A stretch of DNA of 18,748 bases from a bacterium (GTDB taxonomy: Bacteria; Patescibacteriota; Microgenomatia; UBA1400; PJMF01): contig OMIS01000074.1 of the NCBI GenBank assembly GCA_900299155.1, forward strand, positions 1 through 18,748, given 5' to 3'. The position numbers and the translations under genes were made by a program. This document shows positions 1 through 6,418 of this stretch, piece by piece. The notes under the pieces were generated by a model. That model had not been told where the DNA came from and made no database searches. It worked only from the letters and a program-made list of their open reading frames with translations. How positions within the stretch are numbered: position 1 is the stretch's first letter; every line of letters begins with the position of its first letter.

Positions 1-27
1 AAGCGTTAACTTTGGTTTCTGTTTCAT

Positions 28-624
28 ATGCACCTCTCAACCAGTATTTTACCTGGTCAAGTGGTGCTTTTCGTTTGCGAACTCATGAGTATGGTGAGAA
101 ATACGGAAGCAAAGTTAGCTGGTGCTGAGCGTCAACAAATTGAATCTTCAAAAAAACTGAAACTATTATTCTTGCAAAAGGTGCTTTTACTAACTACTGT
201 TACTACAGAAGAAATGTATTTGCTCGCAGTTGAAAGTATTTTAGGAGATGTTAATTATGAAGAAAATCTAACAGGAGTTTACTTTGCTGCCTTTACGAAG
301 CTGTTGGTGAGTGAAAAGAAATGTAATTTACATGATTACAGCAAAACTATAGGGCTTCAAGTTCCAGAATTTACCAATGATCAAGTTCAATTTTTATATG
401 AGCTTTATAATTTGATGGGGCAATATATTGATATTACTACAAAATTAGCTTCAATCCCGTACCCCAGTGAAAACCTTCCAGATATGGGTGCCGCGAGGGC
501 ACTATACAATAGCTCTGTGCTGAAAGCGTTTACGCTAGCAGACATAAATTTTAAGTCACAATGTGTTGCACTGCGGCTTCAACATTTTGGTGAATTCACA
601 AATCAACCAGAAGAAATAGCGTAA
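28..624 (+). CDS. Hypothetical helical protein (198 aa)
   Basis: I do not recognise this protein. It is predicted to be mostly alpha-helical and soluble, with a hydrophobic stretch near residues 8-19 and another near residues 45-58; neither looks like a clean membrane anchor or signal peptide. An in-frame TAA at 7-9 shows the frame is closed on the left, so the gene is complete. The chosen ATG at 28 has no Shine-Dalgarno sequence, and an internal ATG at 85 (residue 20, Met-Ser-Met) is an alternative start that would remove the first hydrophobic stretch. The gene is A+T-richer than the core genes nearby. It converges on the metallo-hydrolase gene with only 4 nt between the stop codons. That it is a real gene rests on length, composition and the tight convergence; its function is unknown. 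Confidence 0.65.
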   Translation: MHLSTSILPGQVVLFVCELMSMVRNTEAKLAGAERQQIESSKKLKLLFLQKVLLLTTVTTEEMYLLAVESILGDVNYEENLTGVYFAAFTKLLVSEKKCNLHDYSKTIGLQVPEFTNDQVQFLYELYNLMGQYIDITTKLASIPYPSENLPDMGAARALYNSSVLKAFTLADINFKSQCVALRLQHFGEFTNQPEEIA

Positions 625-628
625 TTTC

Positions 629-1306
629 TTATATTTTATACACAGCTGTTTCTGAAAGTGTACAGTACTCTCCATGCCCCGGGAGCAGGGTAGTCTCAGG
701 ATCAAGCTCTTTCAGTTTGTGCCAAGACTCATTAAGTTGTAGGACGCTTGAGTAGGGGTGTCTTGTATCTGGAAAGCTGTCCTTAAAAACTGTGTCACCT
801 GTAAATACGACTGATGTCCCTGGGATAATCTGTGTGCCATCAATATAGATAGCGGCTGTAGTTGTGTCTGGGCTCAGTTTGAAGCAAGTGCTGCCTGGAG
901 TGTGTCCAGGAGTATGTATGGCGTGTAGCGTGAAGTCTGCACACTGTATTGTTTGCCCATCAAGTATCCTATGGCTGGGAAGTGGCACAGGATCAACAGC
1001 GTGTTTCAGCCAATGCTGCGCACTTTTCTGTGCATTTTGTATGAGAAAGATATCTTCAGGATGAATGTAGGTGGGCACTGCAAAATTTAGGGAAAGTTCC
1101 AACAGCCCCAGGCAGTGATCAAAATGCCCGTGCGTCAGGATAGTAGCTTGTAAATTCAGATTCTCTTCGAGAATGAAACTACTCAGTAGGTCGCCACTAT
1201 CTGCAGGATCAATTATTACAGCATCATGAGAATCTTCAGACCAGAGAACATAACAGTTGGTTTGTAGTTCTCCCAGAGAAAGTACGCGAATTTGAAGAGA
1301 TGACAT
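629..1306 (-). CDS. MBL-fold metallo-hydrolase (glyoxalase II-like)
   Basis: A 225-residue metallo-beta-lactamase-fold hydrolase. The family's metal ligands are all visible: the H-x-H-x-D-H motif at residues 59-64 (in THGHFDH), His135 in HTPGHTPG, Asp171 in FTGD, and His211 in LLPGHG. Residues 31-34 (IIDP) match the first strand motif seen in the glyoxalase II/YcbL-like branch. These proteins hydrolyse thioesters or similar compounds using a dinuclear metal site, usually in the cytosol; the substrate cannot be told from sequence. It lies 9 nt downstream of the site-2 protease gene on the same strand and has no Shine-Dalgarno of its own, so it is probably the second gene of a two-gene operon. 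Length is normal for the family and no ligand is missing. Confidence is high for the fold and low for the substrate. Confidence 0.93.
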   Translation of the reverse strand: MSSLQIRVLSLGELQTNCYVLWSEDSHDAVIIDPADSGDLLSSFILEENLNLQATILTHGHFDHCLGLLELSLNFAVPTYIHPEDIFLIQNAQKSAQHWLKHAVDPVPLPSHRILDGQTIQCADFTLHAIHTPGHTPGSTCFKLSPDTTTAAIYIDGTQIIPGTSVVFTGDTVFKDSFPDTRHPYSSVLQLNESWHKLKELDPETTLLPGHGEYCTLSETAVYKI

Positions 1307-1315
1307 ACGATGCGC

Positions 1316-1975
1316 TTATACTAGCACACCAGCCAGTTGTAGATATAACCCAGTAACTAATCTAATGACTGGAGAAATCAGCAGTGATACGGCAGAAGTT
1401 CCGTTTACGAGTGGCAAAATCAAGGCGATTAAAATAAAGCTTCCGTAGCGGTTCATCATCAGATCATATTCATACGCCATCTGGCGAGGGAGTAGGGCAA
1501 AGAGAATTTTGCTGCCATCAAGAGGGTAAACAGGGACGAGGTTGAAGATGGCGAGCATCACGTTGTACGTGATTGCGAGCCCCAAGAGTAACGATGTAAT
1601 CTCAAGAGGAATCCCCAGTGCGCCATCTATAGCAGGAATGACCAGCACGAGCAGTAGCGCCAACAGTAAATTCGATACAGGTCCAGCCAATGCGATCAGT
1701 GCCGCTTCTTTGACAGGATCTTTTAAGTTGTGTGGATCAAACTGGACAGGTTTTCCCCAGCCAAAGCCCACTAAAAACAACAGTGCCGTGCCAAATGGAT
1801 CAAGATGGGCGAGTGGATTGAGGGTGACACGACCTTGGTAGCGAGGAGTGGGGTCACCAAAATAATCTGCAATCCAGGCGTGAGCAAACTCATGTATCGT
1901 GATAGCCGCGATGATAATCGCTGCCACAATTACAAATACTACTGGTGATGAAAATAATAAGCTGAGTAATCCCAT
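1316..1975 (-). CDS. Site-2 protease family membrane metallopeptidase (M50)
   Basis: A 219-residue integral membrane zinc protease of the M50 / site-2 protease family. The zinc-binding HEFAH motif (HExxH) is at residues 28-32, inside the first hydrophobic segment, and the third ligand motif, PLDGSKI, supplies Asp153. The family-typical NPLAHLDPFG segment is at 53-62 and a G-P-V-S-N element at 98-102. It is the minimal form, with no PDZ domain, as in the SpoIVFB/YwhC-like group that cuts transmembrane substrates. The substrate is unknown. The ATG at 1975 is supported by an extended -10 box (TGGTATAAT) ending 6 nt before it, which would make the mRNA leaderless. It leads a probable operon with the downstream metallo-hydrolase and is divergent from rpmB. 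Confidence 0.92.
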   Translation of the reverse strand: MGLLSLLFSSPVVFVIVAAIIIAAITIHEFAHAWIADYFGDPTPRYQGRVTLNPLAHLDPFGTALLFLVGFGWGKPVQFDPHNLKDPVKEAALIALAGPVSNLLLALLLVLVIPAIDGALGIPLEITSLLLGLAITYNVMLAIFNLVPVYPLDGSKILFALLPRQMAYEYDLMMNRYGSFILIALILPLVNGTSAVSLLISPVIRLVTGLYLQLAGVLV

Positions 1976-1981
1976 GAACCA

Positions 1982-1990
1982 ATTATACCA
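1982..1990 (-). promoter_or_regulatory. Extended -10 promoter of the M50 protease gene
   Basis: On the minus strand the bases read TGGTATAAT, a perfect extended -10 element (TGn plus TATAAT). Its last base is 6 nt before the ATG at 1975, so the expected transcription start falls on the A of the start codon. I see no good -35 hexamer at 17 bp, which is acceptable for an extended -10 promoter. Confidence 0.6.
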
Positions 1991-2041
1991 ATGATTTGCT
2001 TAAAACTTTCTTAAGATATCACAAACTCAAATATCGACCCC

Positions 2042-2070
2042 TTGGTTTCTCCAAAAGTGCGTGATATAAT
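2042..2070 (+). promoter_or_regulatory. Promoter of rpmB (extended -10, near-leaderless)
   Basis: TGATATAAT at 2062-2070 is a perfect extended -10 element, with a partial -35 (TTGGTT, 2042-2047) 17 bp upstream. Only 9 nt separate the -10 box from the ATG at 2080, so the predicted 5' leader is 0-3 nt and holds no ribosome binding site. Confidence 0.65.
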
Positions 2071-2079
2071 CCAGCAGTT

Positions 2080-2289
2080 ATGTCATACGCATTCAAGTAT
2101 CCAGTAAAAGCAAGCACAGGAAACAAAGTTTCCCACGCTAAGAATCGTTCAAAACGTTCTTATAAATACAATTTGCACACTGTCACTGTTGTGATAGATG
2201 GCGTCAAACAGCGTATGAAAGTACCTGCTCGCGTCATCAAAATGCTCAAGAAGACTGGTGTTACTACTCACTTCAAAAAAGCTGAATAA
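2080..2289 (+). CDS. rpmB: 50S ribosomal protein bL28
   Basis: A 69-residue basic protein matching bL28. The family core is clear: TGNKVSHAKNRSKR at residues 13-26 corresponds to the conserved TGN-x-x-SHAxNxTKR segment, followed by the YNLHTVTV strand (residues 29-36) and the KVPARVIKMLKKTG helix region. bL28 is part of the large ribosomal subunit and takes part in its assembly. The N-terminus lacks the cysteine and G-K motif found in zinc-type bL28 proteins (C-x-x-T-G-K), so this is a cysteine-free variant. Initiation at 2080 is fixed by a strong promoter whose -10 box ends 9 nt upstream; there is no Shine-Dalgarno. It stands alone, divergent from the M50 protease gene and convergent with fmt. 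Confidence 0.9.
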   Translation: MSYAFKYPVKASTGNKVSHAKNRSKRSYKYNLHTVTVVIDGVKQRMKVPARVIKMLKKTGVTTHFKKAE

Positions 2290-2371
2290 GCTTGTTTAGA
2301 ATTTTTCTAGAACCTGAAATTTTTAGGGTATTTCTTCCTGACTTCGAAAGCTGTATTGTGCAGTTTAATTG

Positions 2372-2395
2372 AAAAATGCTCTGGTAATTCACCAG
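2372..2395 (-). terminator. Probable terminator after fmt
   Basis: On the minus strand, 22 nt past the fmt stop codon, CTGGT and ACCAG form a perfect 5-bp stem around a 5-nt loop (2381-2395). This is followed by AGCA and then five T residues (2372-2376). The stem is short, so the call is moderate. Confidence 0.42.
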
Positions 2396-2417
2396 GTTTA
2401 CGTGCGTGTACTGCCAC

Positions 2418-3584
2418 TCAGATAATTAGCGATTTCACTGAACTCCAAGGAGTAGGGGATTTTCCCTCAAGTTGGACGGTTTCTAGAATAAGTTTTGCTG
2501 GTTGGGTTGCGTTTGGCGCTGATTTTGTCGCTGAGTTCGTCACTGATCCTGCCACTGATCCTAGCTCAAGTTCTGCATCTAATCTACTCGTCAAAATCTT
2601 CATGCGCTTTTCACCAGCAACTGTCTGTACGATCGTCCATATACCTGGCCATGGGCTCAAGGCGTGGCTTGCGTAGTAAATCAGTTTGGCGGGAGAACCA
2701 TGAAACGCCAGTGCTGCATCCAAAAGGGGTGACAACAGATAGTTTGTCGTTGGCTCTGGGTGCTGTTTTTGCGCATCAGAACCGTTGGCCAACAGGGTAT
2801 CCCAAGCTGCCCCAGACATCGCTGCTGTAACCATTTCCCACGGCACAAAACCGTCTTCTTTAGTAAACCGCGCCGCAATAGGCGTGGGAGTATCAAGGGG
2901 CTGTGGTTCAGGTGTTATACGCTTTTGTGCGAGATCATCAAGTATTGAAGGCAGTTTCGCTGCCACTAGCGTAAATGCGCGGCTGTAGTACTCGGTCTGT
3001 GTCCAGGTTTCTTGAACAGCAAACGGCAGTTGTGTTACCAGTGCTCCTTGGTCGAGTAAATCGTTCATGATGATAACACTGACGCTTGATTGTTTTTCAC
3101 CATACAACAAGACAAACTGCCCCGGAGAGCTGCCACGCCACTGAGGTAATTTGGATGGGTGAATATTCACTGGAGCAGTGGTGGGAAGCTCAAGTAGCCA
3201 ATTGGGCACGATGTACCCAAAGTCCACAACAAGTAAAAAATCTGGACGGGCAGTAGTGACTGAGGAGTGTAGAGCTGATCCAATTTGCACTGTAGATCCC
3301 CGCTGCATATCTTGCTCCAGCTCTGGAGTGGACTCAAGTTGTAAAGTGGATTCCAGCTGATGGCGAACAGTTTGATCAATCCGCTTTTCTACATGGACGA
3401 TGGGTAGTGCATGTTCTGTGGCAAACTGATGGAGTGGGTTGGGGGTGATGATTTGTTTGCGACCGATTGGACGAGGAGAAGGTGTCAGCACGCCGCAAAT
3501 ACTAAAACGCTCATCTGCAAAAAGCGCTTCAGCACACATTGTAGTATGTGACGTAGAACCAGCAATGAGAACGGTATACTGCAT
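2418..3584 (-). CDS. fmt: Methionyl-tRNA formyltransferase
   Basis: This enzyme transfers a formyl group from 10-formyl-tetrahydrofolate to Met-tRNA(fMet) for translation initiation. The catalytic triad region is intact: Asn140 and His142 in VNIHPSKLPQWRG (139-151) and Asp178 in LLDQGALV (176-183). The C-terminal tRNA-binding domain is recognisable from RFTKEDGFVPW (239-249) onward. At 388 residues it is longer than the usual 310-330. The excess lies in two low-complexity insertions: residues 75-112, containing the hexapeptide-like repeats HQLEST/LQLEST/PELEQD, and residues 334-363, containing tetrapeptide-like repeats SVAG/SVTN/SATK/SAPN. The gene starts 3 nt after the def stop codon with no Shine-Dalgarno, so the two are co-transcribed and probably translationally linked. 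Pairing with def is the classic arrangement. Confidence 0.92.
   Translation of the reverse strand: MQYTVLIAGSTSHTTMCAEALFADERFSICGVLTPSPRPIGRKQIITPNPLHQFATEHALPIVHVEKRIDQTVRHQLESTLQLESTPELEQDMQRGSTVQIGSALHSSVTTARPDFLLVVDFGYIVPNWLLELPTTAPVNIHPSKLPQWRGSSPGQFVLLYGEKQSSVSVIIMNDLLDQGALVTQLPFAVQETWTQTEYYSRAFTLVAAKLPSILDDLAQKRITPEPQPLDTPTPIAARFTKEDGFVPWEMVTAAMSGAAWDTLLANGSDAQKQHPEPTTNYLLSPLLDAALAFHGSPAKLIYYASHALSPWPGIWTIVQTVAGEKRMKILTSRLDAELELGSVAGSVTNSATKSAPNATQPAKLILETVQLEGKSPTPWSSVKSLII
2511..2564. repeat. Degenerate 12-bp tandem repeats inside fmt
   Basis: CACTGATCCTGC at 2541-2552 is followed directly by CACTGATCCTAG at 2553-2564, with more diverged 12-bp units leftward. On the coding (minus) strand they give the four-residue series SVAG/SVTN/SATK/SAPN, placed as an insertion in the C-terminal domain of Fmt. 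Confidence 0.55.
3309..3362. repeat. Degenerate 18-bp tandem repeats inside fmt
   Basis: Three 18-bp units on the minus strand encode HQLEST, LQLEST and PELEQD (Fmt residues 75-92). They sit in a surface insertion of the N-terminal Rossmann domain, before the ARPDFLLVVDFG strand. The period is clear at protein level and partly at DNA level. Confidence 0.5.
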
Positions 3585-3587
3585 AGA

Positions 3588-4148
3588 TTAAATATACTGC
3601 AAAAGTGATTTATCGATCTCTTCCATTTTTTTACCACCCCGTTTTTCTTTGTAGAGTGGTAAGTCATATTTCAGCGAATAATCAGTAAAAAGAACTCCAT
3701 CCAAATGATCGAGCTCATGTTGTACAACGCGTGCGCCATAGTCTTCAAACCGCTCATGTTTTTTAACTAATTCTGTACCTTCCACAAGCTGATACTCCAG
3801 CTCGACCCATGACCACCGAGGTACTGGGCCATAAATACCTGGGATCGAAAGGCAGCCTTCCAGAATAGGTTCATCGGGTTCACCGCCAAATGTCGTTTCA
3901 GAGCTGTGTGCCACGATCTCAGGATTGATCACTGTTCTGAGCTCACGGTTATCTTCAGCTAAGTTGAGTGCAAAAATGCGCTTCAGCTTATCCACTTGTG
4001 GTGCTGCAAGTCCTACACCCTTGGGGTTATGTGTTTCAAGTAATGTTTCTTCAAGGTCTTTCAAAAACTCAAACAGCTTTTTATCCACCATGGTCACAGG
4101 TGAGGCTACACTGCGTAGTGTAGGATGTGGTACGGTAATAATTTTCAT
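3588..4148 (-). CDS. def: Peptide deformylase
   Basis: A 186-residue metallo-hydrolase that removes the N-formyl group from new proteins. All three family motifs are present: GVGLAAPQ at residues 44-51, EGCLSIPG at 97-104 with metal ligand Cys99, and HELDH at 144-148 with His144 and His148 as ligands and Glu145 as the catalytic base. Length is typical. The C-terminal tail, rich in Lys and Glu (about 165-186), extends beyond the last motif as in many type 1 enzymes. It is the first gene of a def-fmt unit, so formylation and deformylation are expressed together. A TATAAA box ends 7 nt before the ATG at 4148, in the 47-nt gap after the O-antigen-ligase-type gene. It may give def its own leaderless start, or def may be read through from upstream. 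Confidence 0.95.
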   Translation of the reverse strand: MKIITVPHPTLRSVASPVTMVDKKLFEFLKDLEETLLETHNPKGVGLAAPQVDKLKRIFALNLAEDNRELRTVINPEIVAHSSETTFGGEPDEPILEGCLSIPGIYGPVPRWSWVELEYQLVEGTELVKKHERFEDYGARVVQHELDHLDGVLFTDYSLKYDLPLYKEKRGGKKMEEIDKSLLQYI

Positions 4149-4155
4149 ATCTTGT

Positions 4156-4161
4156 TTTATA
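4156..4161 (-). promoter_or_regulatory. Possible -10 box of the def-fmt operon
   Basis: The minus strand reads TATAAA, ending 7 nt before the def ATG, the same spacing seen at the stronger promoters in this window. No convincing -35 is present and the surroundings are A-rich, so this is tentative. Confidence 0.33.
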
Positions 4162-4187
4162 GTTTTTTTCAGTTCTGTTTAAATTGG

Positions 4188-4215
4188 CAGCTCAGCTATT
4201 TTTTTAGCTGGGCTG
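4188..4215. other. Long inverted repeat overlapping the ligase stop codon
   Basis: CAGCTCAGCTA (4188-4198) and TAGCTGGGCTG (4205-4215) form an 11-bp stem around a T6 loop (A6 on the minus strand). There is one imperfect position, a G-U wobble if read from the plus strand. The TAG stop of the minus-strand ligase gene (4196-4198) lies in the stem. No T-run follows on the minus strand, so it is not a textbook intrinsic terminator. Confidence 0.5.
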
Positions 4216-6340
4216 AAAGTGAAGCAATTCGATCTGTTGCCTCACTGTTTTTTGGATTAAGTTTTGTGCTGATGTACTCCCATTCAGCGAGTGCTTTGGC
4301 GGGTTCTCCAGTTGTTTCGTATGCCTTGGCAAGCTGCACATGGGGCAGTTCATAATCAGGCTTCAGTTCTATGGCTTTTTGCAGATATGCAATGCCATCA
4401 TCAGCCCTATTTTGCCATAACATGACGAGCCCCAGATTATACACCAACTTTGGATCAGTGGGAGCGAGCTTTTGTGCTTGGATCAAGGTTTCTTGGGCTT
4501 CTCCAATCAGTTTCGGATCAAGCTGTGAAAGGTTAATTAAAACTCGTGCTCGTGTTTTGTAATAATTAATCTGTCTGTCATTTAATTCCAGAGCGACCTT
4601 ACTCACCGCATCTGCGCGCATGGTCAGCTCTGCAGCTTCAGTGGCGTAGCCAGCGTTGGCAAAGTGCAGTGCGTATGTGCCGTATTGATCAGCCAACGTG
4701 TCATAAAAGAGTGCTTCTTGTGGAGTTTTTTGAATGGCTGAAGATATTTCTTGTAAACCTGTGTTTATATCTCCTTGGGCAAACAGTGCTTTTGCGCGGG
4801 TGTATGCCACATCAGCACTATGGTATGCATAAATTTTGTACAGCCCAATTAAACTACTGATCCCTACAATAATAAACAGCGTATATTGCCAGTTGGTAAG
4901 GGTATTTTTCTCAGGTAATGGTTTTTGCAAAGTTACGTCAAAAATTTCTGAGATAGCAAAAAAGAGGAACATCAAAACAGTCACCATCACGGTGGAAAAA
5001 CCAAAAAAGTTGGAAACGGTAAGTGCAGCAATTCCTGCTACCAAACTGCTGTAGAGGAGGGCGCGATCATAGTTTTCCAGCTTAAGTGCTTGGTAAATTC
5101 TTCGAATGGTAATGAATCCAAAACTGGCCAACAAGATACAGTAACTGGCTAAGCCAAATAATCCTGTGGTCGCCAAAAAATTGAGAAATTCGTTATGTGC
5201 TTTATTGTATAAAAAGTCCCATTCAGAAACAAAATTATGCTCTACTGGTCGGTCTTGGTAGTAACTGTAGGCAAATGTCTCCACCCCAGAACCTAGAATG
5301 GGGTAGCGTTTCCAGACTCCTAGTGCGCCTTTCCAAACAATTTTGCGAATTTCTCCAGAGTCAGAACCACCTACTTCCAGCCGATTGACTGGCACAGTCT
5401 CAGCTTGTTCTGTGGCTACTGGTGCTACAGGTGCAGTACGGAAATATTTGCCTAAATCAGGAGAAAATGGATGACCTACAAATGCAAATAATAACCCACA
5501 AACTACAGCACTGCTGAGTAAGACCCAGTGTTTCTTCCAGAATTCTTGTGGGCGTACCGCACGTTCTTTCCACCAGGTGTATAAAACAAATGCCCCATAC
5601 AGTCCTAAGCCCATTCCCATTCCCAAGATGCCTGATCTGGATCTGGTGTATAGGACAGTTACAAATAGTAAACTAACTAAGCCAATCCAAAGGTACTTTT
5701 GCCAATTTTTGGTGGCAGCTTGGGCGGAGTACACCGCCAGAGGTAACAGGGTAATCATATATGCAGCCAACCAGTTTGGTTGTCCAAAGGTAGCAAAGAC
5801 ACGATTCTGCACATCTTGTACCCAACATGATACTCCAAAAGAAGTTCCTCCTGTCACCAGATAACAACTAAACGAATGTCCAAAATGCTCTAAGACGGCG
5901 TATACACCTACCAGTGTTGCTGCAATAAAGCTGGACATGAAAATGTTTTTAAGTTGGCGGGTATCAATATTGCTAACAAATGCATAAAAGAACGCTACAT
6001 AAGTAAGTGTAGAGAGTAGTCCGCCGTGAAAGCGCGTGTAGTACCCTAGAAGTGAAGTATAGGGATGGATAGAAAAGAGCGTAGAAAGCAGCTGTGAGAA
6101 TACAAAAAGCAGAATAGGAATATCAAGTTTTGTAGGTTTAAAGATAACTTGGCGGTGCAGAATCATTCTGGTCAGCCACAAGACAACTAGTACTAAACAA
6201 TAAAAATAAGTCAGAACCATTTTATTGAACTCAAATAATTCCTCGGTGTTGAACATGAAGAACAAAGGGACAGTCAAAAGCATGGCATTAAAAGTGCCTG
6301 CTATCGCAGTTTGCAAGAAGTCGGGTTTGAATGTTTTCAT
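4196..6340 (-). CDS. O-antigen ligase (Wzy_C) family membrane protein with C-terminal TPR region
   Basis: A 714-residue polytopic membrane protein. About ten or more hydrophobic segments occupy residues 12-500. Family features include TFGQPNWLAAYM (184-195, the usual T-F-G-N-P-N-x-x-A element), RSRSG (233-237), the extracytoplasmic loop ending in LGSGVETF (349-356), and AHNEFLNFLATTGLFGL (381-397). Residues 510-714 are helical and repeat-like, with a good TPR near 629-695. The family moves lipid-linked glycans onto an acceptor (lipid A core, protein, or wall polymer) on the outer face of the membrane. WaaL-type, PglL/PilO-type and polymerase roles cannot be told apart here; the TPR tail recalls protein-glycosylating members. 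A TATAAC box lies 14 nt before the ATG. The gene diverges from the hypothetical gene upstream of mreB. Confidence 0.88.
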   Translation of the reverse strand: MKTFKPDFLQTAIAGTFNAMLLTVPLFFMFNTEELFEFNKMVLTYFYCLVLVVLWLTRMILHRQVIFKPTKLDIPILLFVFSQLLSTLFSIHPYTSLLGYYTRFHGGLLSTLTYVAFFYAFVSNIDTRQLKNIFMSSFIAATLVGVYAVLEHFGHSFSCYLVTGGTSFGVSCWVQDVQNRVFATFGQPNWLAAYMITLLPLAVYSAQAATKNWQKYLWIGLVSLLFVTVLYTRSRSGILGMGMGLGLYGAFVLYTWWKERAVRPQEFWKKHWVLLSSAVVCGLLFAFVGHPFSPDLGKYFRTAPVAPVATEQAETVPVNRLEVGGSDSGEIRKIVWKGALGVWKRYPILGSGVETFAYSYYQDRPVEHNFVSEWDFLYNKAHNEFLNFLATTGLFGLASYCILLASFGFITIRRIYQALKLENYDRALLYSSLVAGIAALTVSNFFGFSTVMVTVLMFLFFAISEIFDVTLQKPLPEKNTLTNWQYTLFIIVGISSLIGLYKIYAYHSADVAYTRAKALFAQGDINTGLQEISSAIQKTPQEALFYDTLADQYGTYALHFANAGYATEAAELTMRADAVSKVALELNDRQINYYKTRARVLINLSQLDPKLIGEAQETLIQAQKLAPTDPKLVYNLGLVMLWQNRADDGIAYLQKAIELKPDYELPHVQLAKAYETTGEPAKALAEWEYISTKLNPKNSEATDRIASLSAQLKK

Positions 6341-6358
6341 GTTCTAATTTTCGCGTTA

Positions 6359-6410
6359 TAGTAATCGGAGAATAACTTTAGTATTACTGTAATGCCATTA
6401 CTATGGTATT
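6359..6410. promoter_or_regulatory. Possible operator: repeated ATTACT elements and palindromes
   Basis: The divergent intergenic region holds TAGTAAT (6359-6365), the perfect palindrome ATTAC-T-GTAAT (6383-6393), ATTACTA (6397-6403), and the near-perfect inverted repeat AATGCCAT-N4-ATGGTATT (6391-6410), which overlaps the -10 box of the plus-strand gene. The clustering suggests a protein-binding site, but A+T-rich promoter DNA yields such patterns by chance. Confidence 0.3.
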
Positions 6411-6412
6411 CT
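6404..6412 (+). promoter_or_regulatory. Extended -10 promoter upstream of the mre cluster
   Basis: TGGTATTCT is an extended -10 element (TGn plus TATTCT, 4 of 6 consensus bases including both ends). It ends 6 nt before the ATG at 6419, placing the expected transcription start on that ATG. It also lies inside the longer reading frame that begins at 6392, which argues for 6419 as the true start. Confidence 0.52.
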
Positions 6413-6418
6413 AAATAT

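Noticed and set aside
2313..2327. Possible terminator after rpmB (CCTGAAATTTTTAGG)
   Set aside because: The stem is weak and A-U rich with a 3-nt loop, and only a broken T-run follows; it could be chance in A+T-rich DNA.
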